Below, piece by piece: positions 53,129 through 60,107 of a stretch of 64,000 bases of DNA (position 1 is its first letter; every line of letters begins with the position of its first letter). Below the pieces are notes generated by a model that saw nothing but the letters and a program-made list of their open reading frames with translations, made no database searches and had not been told where the DNA came from. The stretch covers positions 1,488,001 through 1,552,000 of the forward strand of contig NZ_CP036262.1 of assembly GCF_007741495.1 (NCBI RefSeq), given 5' to 3'. The DNA comes from Roseimaritima multifibrata. Lineage in GTDB: Bacteria > Planctomycetota > Planctomycetia > Pirellulales > Pirellulaceae. The translations under genes were made by a program, and so were the position numbers.

Positions 53129-54282
53129 TTCGTTACCTCGCCGATTCGTTTTTTCAATTGAGCCTTGCTCAGTTCATCAAAGGTATCGGCGATCGGGTTT
53201 GGCTCGATTTTTCGATAATCCTCCGTTGCAGATACACGGACGCCGCAGTTTTCTTCCGCTCGATGTAACGAGTGGAACCGTACGTGGTCTCCTTGCGTTC
53301 TGTCGGTTAGTAAGTCGATCCACTTCAGCATGAAATAATCGTGTGTAGCGATAATGACTTGTTGATTGCTTCGTGTGAGAACCAGTAAGACATCGACCAG
53401 CATCCTCATCAGACGAGGATTCATGTTGCATTCTGGCTCGTCCCAAAATAACGGGCCGCTGACGCCTGGATCTAGCGACTGGTTCGCCAGTAAATGTTGC
53501 AGGACTCCTATCTTGCGGAAACCTTCGGCTGTCATATGCCCCGATAACTCTTCAAATGTTGCCTTTTTGAATACGGTCTCACGTAAGATGCCTAAATCTT
53601 TTTGCTCTTTGACGCGGCGGTCGTCATAAATGCCGGGAATAAACCGCATTTTTCGATTGACCATCGAAAATTTCCCGCCTACTGCCTCAGCGATTTCAGG
53701 GAAGACATGTCCAAAACGCGGATCGTTGTTGAGCCGGTCACTGATTTCATCGGGAGCGGGCTGGCTTAATGAATCTAAAAGGTCTCGATAGGTAGCATCG
53801 AAAATCAGGTCGAGCGTTGAATCATCAGCATCTTCGGAGGTCGTGCCGTCTAAAAAGGACAGAACTTCTTTTGTTGGGATAAAAACTGGTTTCCCCATCG
53901 CCGCTGAGCTTGGCCTTTCTCGATGCACAGTCGCGTACGTGTCGCGAGATGAAAATCTCACTTCTAAAGACTCACCATCGGCATACAAGGCGTTGATATA
54001 AGTCTCATCCCGTGCACCAAAGCGAGCCATCCGACCTAACCTGTCGTTTGCAGGCTTAAAGATTCGGACAAGATTGTTGCTGATGTCCCTTGCAACGGTC
54101 TTATTTGGTTCATCACTACCAACAACTAGCTTGCTTTTGGCGCATGCGAGTCCGTATCCTGCTTTTAGAAGATGCGTCTTCCCCAGGCCATTGGACCCGA
54201 TGATGACATTCATCTTAGGCGATAAATCGAGCTCAACCTCACCCATGGTGGTTAGATTAGCGATGTTCAGTTTGTCGATCAC
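53125..54282 (-). CDS. SMC/RecF/OLD-like AAA ATPase within BREX operon
   Basis: This 385-residue protein starts at GTG 54282, chosen because it overlaps the brxC stop as GTGA; an upstream open frame to 54375 runs inside brxC. N-terminus IDKLNIANLTTMGEVELDLS leads into Walker A GSNGLGKT at 29-36. The ABC-type Walker B is PLFWDEPECNMNP, followed by a VVIIATHDYFMLKW-type switch His (reads QQVIIATHDYFMLKWIDLL). No TOPRIM domain follows, so it is closer to an AAA_21-type defence ATPase than to OLD. The downstream gene is the small nuclease. Together they look like a two-component toxin or nuclease module. Confidence 0.85.
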   Translation of the reverse strand: MIDKLNIANLTTMGEVELDLSPKMNVIIGSNGLGKTHLLKAGYGLACAKSKLVVGSDEPNKTVARDISNNLVRIFKPANDRLGRMARFGARDETYINALYADGESLEVRFSSRDTYATVHRERPSSAAMGKPVFIPTKEVLSFLDGTTSEDADDSTLDLIFDATYRDLLDSLSQPAPDEISDRLNNDPRFGHVFPEIAEAVGGKFSMVNRKMRFIPGIYDDRRVKEQKDLGILRETVFKKATFEELSGHMTAEGFRKIGVLQHLLANQSLDPGVSGPLFWDEPECNMNPRLMRMLVDVLLVLTRSNQQVIIATHDYFMLKWIDLLTDRTQGDHVRFHSLHRAEENCGVRVSATEDYRKIEPNPIADTFDELSKAQLKKRIGEVTK

Positions 54283-57200
54283 AAGCGAATCCGTTTCCCT
54301 TCTTTGACGGCCCCTGCCATCGCGTTGCGTAATTTGCCGATGTAATGGTCTACGTCTTCGGTTGTCTCCAACCAAGGCTTGTCGAAATTTACCTCAAGGT
54401 GACTCAGCCCGATGAACTCAATGGGCGGTTTCCATTCCGGTTTGAGATCCCCATTCTTCGGTTCGTCTTTTGGGTCGGGCTTGGGAGCAGTCCACTGCGT
54501 GACCTTGCCGAGAATCTGGGTGTAGGACTTGTTCTCGAACCGTGCCGCAGCTTCGCGGACGACGGCGATGATGGGTTGCTTTTGGATCTGATCGACCGTG
54601 TCTTTAACAATCGCGTCGATTTCGTCGCGTTGCTCGGTTGTCAATGTGTCGTAGCCAGGAATTGCTTGCAGTTTTTTAACTCGCGATGTCACAGCTTCCT
54701 CAGCGGCGGCGCGGGCTTCGTTCGCCAACGTCTCCAAACGCGACTTCAATGAATCGACGAGCGTACGGACCTGCTGCATTGAGTTACCTGCGTAACACTT
54801 CGGGTCGGCCAGAATTTTCTTGAGATCTTTGGATTCATCGCCATCGAGATAGGCGAAGTTTGTTTCGTTGCGGGCGAGAAATTGTTTTGCCTCGGCGAAC
54901 AGGCTAGCGTTCGGCCCCGACATGAACCGCCGGATCGGGTCGAGCAAGTCTTCTTTCAGATCTAGCAAGCGATCCCGCTCGCCATCGAAATCGGAAAGGA
55001 AATGTTTGTACGACTTCTTGCCGAGTTTTTTGAGCTCATCGATCGGGTCGGTGAGGGCATCGAGAAACGGGTAGGCGTGTGCTTGGACAGCAAGGCCACG
55101 CAAGTCGTCGCACAACGTCACAAAGGATTCGGCGGTTTCGCTGCCAAGTGCTTTGGCTTCGTTAGCATGCGGAGGCTGGTCGAAAAATTGTTCGTGGAAT
55201 TCTCGTAGAGCTCGTGTCTGGCTGGCACTGAAGACCACCTGAGGCTCCAGCACCATATTGCCGAACTTGCCAGTGTTCTTCAGATGTGCGAGCAATGAAG
55301 AGCCGCCTAGCAATTGACCGTCGCTGCGGACTTCGACCTTGCCGCGTGCGATCAATTTGGCCAGAACGCACTGAATCGCAGGCAACGGCCATCCGTACGG
55401 TTTGGTTTCAAAGTCCTCGACCAACTTCTTGACGGTCGGGCGAATGCCTTTGTTCACACTCAGAGTGATAGAACTAAGCATTTCGCTTTCGGGCTCGGTG
55501 ATGACGGCGGCGTCGTTACCGAACAGCCCATCACTGGATTGGTTCAGGCAATCTTCGATTTGGGCTTCGGTGAAGTTGACGCCACGAAGCATCCGAAGAT
55601 TGGTGTAAGTTTGCTCGACGAGTATTTCAAAACCGTCGTGCAAACGCAGGCCAGGATCTTCTTTGGTCGACTCGACCTCACTGCCGACAACAAACATTGT
55701 TGACTTGCCCATCAACGCTTTGACATGCTCGACGAGTTGGCGTTCACGGTCCTGGTTGGCGGTCGTTTTATTGCTCAGAATCCGTTTGACGTTTTCTTTT
55801 TTGGTCGTTTGATAGTTTTGGCCGACGTACTTAGCAGTTTGCTTCATCAGCGTCAGGTCGCGGATTAATCGAGCGTCCGCTGGCAACATCACGGTCACTT
55901 CGTTTCGACCGATGTAAGCCATTTTGATTTGATCGGGATTGTCGCAATGCTCGTGGAACGGGCTGATGACGTGAACACCAAGCTCGTATTCTCGGCCGTA
56001 CATCTTGTCATCCAACTTCCGCGTGAACGAAAAGTCTCGCTTGTTGGGTTCGTAGCGGAGCTTTCGACCTTTTAGCACTTTTTCAAAGATGATCTTGTGC
56101 AGCTCGTCAGCGACTTCGCTTGAGTCAACCTCGGTGTTCTTGATCTCCTGCTCGACATTTTTTTCTTCGTCGGTTAGGAATTCGTAATAATCCCCACTCC
56201 GTTCAATGTAGACCTGGCTTTCAAGCAAGCTTAATGCCTCCTCCACATCCTTCTGCAACAGGCCGACATCCTGATCGAAGCTCTCGATCATCAGCACGCT
56301 AAGATTATGGACGGATGCCCTAAACTCTTTAACGTACTTGACGAGTAGCAGCACTTTCAAAAGTTTGACTGCCAGTGCATTGTCAAGGTTTTTCTCCGCA
56401 ATACGGACCGACAATAGGTGGCTTTTCAGTGCTGAACTGATCCCCTTGTACATCAGGTCGAACGTCGCCAATTTTCCGATTGGGTCATCGGCAATCGTGA
56501 TGGCGACTTCTTGGAAAACGCCCAGCATGGAACGCTCGCCGACACTGCTGTGTTTTCCCTCAAACGCATTGTGAGCAGACAGCCCACGAATGGCCAACTG
56601 GAATAGCTCGAACTGATACGGGATAAACGGGTAGCAGTTGAAGAAGTGCTCTTCGTCTTGAAAGTTACGGTACTTTTGACCGTCCGCGAACTCAAACAGA
56701 GTCCGAAAGTTGTTGACCTCTTTATCATAGACCGGCTTTAGCTGCTGCTCGCCGTTTGCTGTTTTTAGCAGCAATCGTTTCTGGATGACCTCCGCAACGT
56801 TGGTGCTGGTCAGTTTCATTCGGTTGGCAAATCTAGCTTGGATTTTGGAGAAGTCGTTTGACTGCCCTTTCGTCATTTCACCAATAACATTGGTCATGTC
56901 CTCCTGCGCCGTGACGATGATCCAAGCGCGGCCACGGCACTTTGTCGCTAAGCTTTCTGCGATCGTTTGCAGGTTGGTCATTAGCTTGGTGTTGTCGGCA
57001 ATATACTGCCCTACTTCGTCAACGAAGAAATTCAGCCGAAAGTCCTTCCCTAGGGTACCTTCTTTGCTGTCGATGTAGGATTTGACTTGCTCTGCAAAGT
57101 CCTCGATCGACAGGCTGTAATCGTCCTTGTGCTTCCCGATCACACCGCTGACGCTTTCACCGGTCACGTCAGTAAATGCTTTATCGACATGACTTCCAAC

Positions 57201-57788
57201 ACGCAGGACACGCTCTCGACCTATTTCCCAAGCGATCCCCGCATGTTTTTCGAAAGCTTGACGAAATGGCAGCAGTAAGCCGTCCTGATCAAGGTGACGC
57301 TCGAAGTTCGCGATATAGCCTTGCTTTCCGTAATATCCGCATTTCTCGTCGAACACTTTCACGAACACAGCCAACAATGCATCGACGTCCTTCTTGCTGA
57401 TGACGTCCGCCTTTTGATCGATGTTAAACAGGATGCTTTCACTGGGGATAGCAAGTCCTTTGTCGATCCGGCCGACAAGCATGGTGTCCTTAATTTTGCT
57501 GCGCAGCGTTTGGCCGACATCCAATCCGTCGACCTGGCGACCGGAGAGCAATAACGCTAGCATTTTTAACAGATGCGATTTGCCAGAACCGAAAAAGCCG
57601 GAGAGCCAAACTCCATTGGCATTCTGGTAATTGGTGTAGGCTTCGAGAAAATCGTCTAGTCTACGTTCGATCTCGTCGGTAAAGACGTATTCTTCGACTT
57701 CGGTTTTCAGCCCCGCATCGTCATCGGCTTTGATGACACCTTCGATTGGCCGGTCGATTTTGTATTCAAAAATGTCGCGCAGTTGCAT
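54279..57788 (-). CDS. brxC: BrxC, BREX P-loop ATPase
   Basis: This 1169-residue BREX protein starts at the ATG at 57788 (MQLRDIFEYKIDRPIEGVIK), the family start; an ATG at 57818 is also in frame. Walker A is GFFGSGKSHLLK at 64-75, and NFFVDEVGQYI is the probable Walker B. A DUF499/DUF6079-like helical body and FETKPYGWPLPAIQ follow, as in BrxC/PglY proteins. Its stop overlaps the ATPase start by four bases (GTGA), so the inserted pair is tightly coupled to brxC translation. BrxC is a core type 1 BREX protein. Confidence 0.95.
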   Translation of the reverse strand: MQLRDIFEYKIDRPIEGVIKADDDAGLKTEVEEYVFTDEIERRLDDFLEAYTNYQNANGVWLSGFFGSGKSHLLKMLALLLSGRQVDGLDVGQTLRSKIKDTMLVGRIDKGLAIPSESILFNIDQKADVISKKDVDALLAVFVKVFDEKCGYYGKQGYIANFERHLDQDGLLLPFRQAFEKHAGIAWEIGRERVLRVGSHVDKAFTDVTGESVSGVIGKHKDDYSLSIEDFAEQVKSYIDSKEGTLGKDFRLNFFVDEVGQYIADNTKLMTNLQTIAESLATKCRGRAWIIVTAQEDMTNVIGEMTKGQSNDFSKIQARFANRMKLTSTNVAEVIQKRLLLKTANGEQQLKPVYDKEVNNFRTLFEFADGQKYRNFQDEEHFFNCYPFIPYQFELFQLAIRGLSAHNAFEGKHSSVGERSMLGVFQEVAITIADDPIGKLATFDLMYKGISSALKSHLLSVRIAEKNLDNALAVKLLKVLLLVKYVKEFRASVHNLSVLMIESFDQDVGLLQKDVEEALSLLESQVYIERSGDYYEFLTDEEKNVEQEIKNTEVDSSEVADELHKIIFEKVLKGRKLRYEPNKRDFSFTRKLDDKMYGREYELGVHVISPFHEHCDNPDQIKMAYIGRNEVTVMLPADARLIRDLTLMKQTAKYVGQNYQTTKKENVKRILSNKTTANQDRERQLVEHVKALMGKSTMFVVGSEVESTKEDPGLRLHDGFEILVEQTYTNLRMLRGVNFTEAQIEDCLNQSSDGLFGNDAAVITEPESEMLSSITLSVNKGIRPTVKKLVEDFETKPYGWPLPAIQCVLAKLIARGKVEVRSDGQLLGGSSLLAHLKNTGKFGNMVLEPQVVFSASQTRALREFHEQFFDQPPHANEAKALGSETAESFVTLCDDLRGLAVQAHAYPFLDALTDPIDELKKLGKKSYKHFLSDFDGERDRLLDLKEDLLDPIRRFMSGPNASLFAEAKQFLARNETNFAYLDGDESKDLKKILADPKCYAGNSMQQVRTLVDSLKSRLETLANEARAAAEEAVTSRVKKLQAIPGYDTLTTEQRDEIDAIVKDTVDQIQKQPIIAVVREAAARFENKSYTQILGKVTQWTAPKPDPKDEPKNGDLKPEWKPPIEFIGLSHLEVNFDKPWLETTEDVDHYIGKLRNAMAGAVKEGKRIRL

Positions 57789-57854
57789 AGTTCTGTGTTC
57801 CGTTTGGCCGATGGCCATGTCATCGTTGCCCGGAGCAACGCCCCGTGAAATGGT

Positions 57855-58466
57855 CTAGATCTCTCGCTCATAGAGATTGAACGCACGATAGTATTTGTCG
57901 TCGCGAAGGCGGCCAAACAGATCGAGCGACGCTCCCTCTTCAAGTGAGTGGGAGTAATCTCCAGGGAAAAACATGATCGTGGGACGTTCCTTCGCTACAC
58001 GCTGTAGGTTATTCAAGACCGTGTGGGATCGGATGTAAGGGAAGACCTCTCCGACTCCAGTCAAAAACATCACCTCGAATTCAGCATCTTTTATCTTAGC
58101 CTCGATCGCGGGCGCCAACTTCGTCTCCGCGTCTGTCAGGCTTTGCAACGCTTCTTTCAAATCGTCTTTGCTGTGTTCGGCCTCGTGTTCAAGCCAGAAG
58201 TCCCAGTCGCCTAGCTCATCCGATAGTTCCTTAGCGAGGTCGTAAAGGTTGACCTCGATAATGTGAATACCGTCTTTCTTCAGTCGCTTCATTAACATTT
58301 GCTGGAGCCCCTGCATGTCATTTTCTTCCGTGGGGCAGTATGGAACAACGAAAAACGGCACTTCGTTGCCGATGCCTTCCATGCGTTGAAACCGCTGACT
58401 GCAAATCACTTTACGGATGTGCTCGAAGCGTTCAGGGATCGATGCGGTTTGTAAACCACGAATCAT
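57855..58466 (-). CDS. brxB: BrxB (DUF1788)
   Basis: This 203-residue DUF1788 protein has motifs PFFVVPYCPTEENDMQGLQQ, then IIEVNLYDLAKELSDELGD, LTGVGEVFPYIRSHTVLNNL and a YSHSLEEGASLDLFG tail. DUF1788 is the second gene of type 1 BREX operons. It begins 12 bases after brxA and ends 66 bases before brxC. Its function is not defined. The ATG at 58466 is used. Family length is about 190-200, so it is complete. Confidence 0.94.
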   Translation of the reverse strand: MIRGLQTASIPERFEHIRKVICSQRFQRMEGIGNEVPFFVVPYCPTEENDMQGLQQMLMKRLKKDGIHIIEVNLYDLAKELSDELGDWDFWLEHEAEHSKDDLKEALQSLTDAETKLAPAIEAKIKDAEFEVMFLTGVGEVFPYIRSHTVLNNLQRVAKERPTIMFFPGDYSHSLEEGASLDLFGRLRDDKYYRAFNLYEREI

Positions 58467-58478
58467 TCGCGGCGACTC

Positions 58479-59078
58479 CTACTGCGGTATGGCGACGGGG
58501 AAGAACTGGAAATGGTCGCGGGAGTCTTCCAGAATCACGGACTGAACTTCTTGCGACATCAACGGCGGCAAAATGATGCCGTCGGCCGTGACCATCTCGG
58601 ACTCACGGAGCATTCGCATCATAACACTTTGTAATTTGGTTCGCGTGCTATCCGCGAGATTTTCGATTTCATCATGCCAAGCGGATTTTGCGTCGAGAAA
58701 ACAACTTACGTCAGCCGCAGCGATAAAGAGGTCTAGCTGTAAATATTTGGCTCGCAAAACTTCGCGTGCGAAGTCGGCAAGTGCTTGGTAACGCAGGCAA
58801 CATGCAAGCCACAGTAAAAGCTTTTGGTCTAGGCGGGACCCGCTAGCCAATAAAGCCATTTCCCTCGCTGTCAAATGCTCCAGTCGCTTACGCACCTCGC
58901 GGAGCTTTCGCTGTGTCGTACTGACTGTCCGGCTCTGCAGCAAATTCCCTTCAGCAATCTCATCGACCACATGCTGCCAGTCGCCACGTACACTCGCGTA
59001 GACTTCCGCAACCACAATGGATTCGTGGTAGAGAAGTCCTCCAGCGGAAAACGATAGGACGTAGCGGTTTTCGATCAT
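58479..59078 (-). CDS. brxA: BrxA (DUF1819)
   Basis: This 199-residue DUF1819 protein starts MIENRYVLSFSAGGLLYHES, with TQRKLREVRKRLEHLTAREM and the family C-terminal LLPPLMSQEV-like region (reads IILPPLMSQEVQ). BrxA is a DNA-binding-type first gene of type 1 BREX operons. There is no BrxR-type WYL regulator upstream; only the 430-base gap. It is therefore the first gene of the minus-strand defence block, and the promoter probably lies in 59079-59200. Confidence 0.94.
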   Translation of the reverse strand: MIENRYVLSFSAGGLLYHESIVVAEVYASVRGDWQHVVDEIAEGNLLQSRTVSTTQRKLREVRKRLEHLTAREMALLASGSRLDQKLLLWLACCLRYQALADFAREVLRAKYLQLDLFIAAADVSCFLDAKSAWHDEIENLADSTRTKLQSVMMRMLRESEMVTADGIILPPLMSQEVQSVILEDSRDHFQFFPVAIPQ

Positions 59079-59512
59079 CTAGGGCTAACGAGCGTTTTTT
59101 GTCGGGTTTGCGGATTGGCCCAATTGCAGCACTGCTATCAGCCTTGCACCTGCCACCCGATCCACACTATGCAGGCGTCAGCAAATCATCAAGCTCTTGT
59201 TGTTCGAAGGAGCGATAGCCATTCTCCGGGGCGGCGGTGGGCGTAAGTTTGTTGACGTTTCCCCATTGCACCACGATTTTGGTCCCCCCCCAAGATACTT
59301 TGTATCGCCCGATACGCGAAGAAAGTCATGTAGTCTCGCCATTCCCCGCTTTTGTGGCCACCTAGATACTTGCCCCTGTCATGCAAACCCTACCAAATCG
59401 CCGTGTTCTTGCCCATCGGAGGGAGGTCAATTTGGTAGTTTCAGGACAGCCTGAGGTCGTCGCAGTGGTTGGTGGAATTAGAAGTTAGCGAGTAGTCCCC
59501 GCAGTCGCTTGG
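59079..59512. other. promoter region of BREX operon with possible decayed reading frame
   Basis: There is no intact gene. On the minus strand, two frames read GKYLGGHKSGEWRDYMTFFA (ends near 59305) and WGNVNKLTPTAAPENGY then LDDLLTPA (stop near 59167), which could be pieces of a gene split by a frameshift. I could not name it. The brxA promoter should be in the last 90 bases; no consensus was fixed. Confidence 0.35.
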
Positions 59513-59863
59513 CTAAGTAACGGTCATCTTCCGGTCGTGATCGTATCCGGGAGCGGAAGGGTCGTTGTAGACGCAAAGAACTACGGAGTTGTACCAGTCA
59601 CTGACCAAGTGATGCTGCCGTAAGATTTCATGGACGTCTTGTCGAACTCCACCAGGGTTGTGCCATTCACCATCGACCATGGTCTCGATAATATCTTGCC
59701 CGCCAGGATCGACGAAGAGGCTCTTGCCTAGCCTCGTGACCTGGGCTGACAACCCAAACGCAATGTGTGGTTCCACCGATGGATTGTAGATGTCCCAGTC
59801 CAGTGGCTCTGCTCCCAGTTCAACTAGCTTTTCAAATGCCAGACGGGCTTCATTCGTCATCAT
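59513..59863 (-). CDS. hypothetical protein of the mobile element
   Basis: I do not recognise this 116-residue acidic protein. It begins MMTNEARLAFEKLVELGAEP, with ATGs at 59863 and 59860; a GGAG sequence lies about ten bases upstream. LDWDIYNPSVEPH and DWYNSVVLCVYNDPSAPGY contain many aromatic and acidic residues. Two tandem features are the FVDPGGQDIIETMVDGEWHN stretch and a VRQDVHEILRQHH helix. The longer frame to 59983 has no good start. It is divergent from the relaxase, whose leader contains a hairpin. Confidence 0.55.
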   Translation of the reverse strand: MMTNEARLAFEKLVELGAEPLDWDIYNPSVEPHIAFGLSAQVTRLGKSLFVDPGGQDIIETMVDGEWHNPGGVRQDVHEILRQHHLVSDWYNSVVLCVYNDPSAPGYDHDRKMTVT

Positions 59864-60003
59864 GTTTTGACTCCGTGTTTTGTGAGGCATGAACACGATC
59901 ATTTTAGCAATGGAAATCACAAATGAAACAGGTTCATAAATCTGTGGATAGGTGCATCGTGAACCGTTGCGCGTTCGTGTCATGCGTGTCAGGTTGGTTG
60001 GGG

Positions 60004-60020
60004 CCTAAGCAGTGCTTAGG
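60004..60020. promoter_or_regulatory. hairpin upstream of relaxase, candidate oriT element
   Basis: CCTAAGC at 60004-60010 pairs perfectly with GCTTAGG at 60014-60020 across a 3-base loop, about 90 bases before the relaxase start. Relaxase genes often lie beside their oriT, whose inverted repeat flanks the nic site. No nic consensus can be read. Confidence 0.4.
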
Positions 60021-60107
60021 GGACAAGCCTATCTCTAAATTCTTGTTCTAGTTCTTCGTAATGCTATTGTCATTTGACCCTTCATGAGGTGGTCCATATC
60101 CTTCTAC

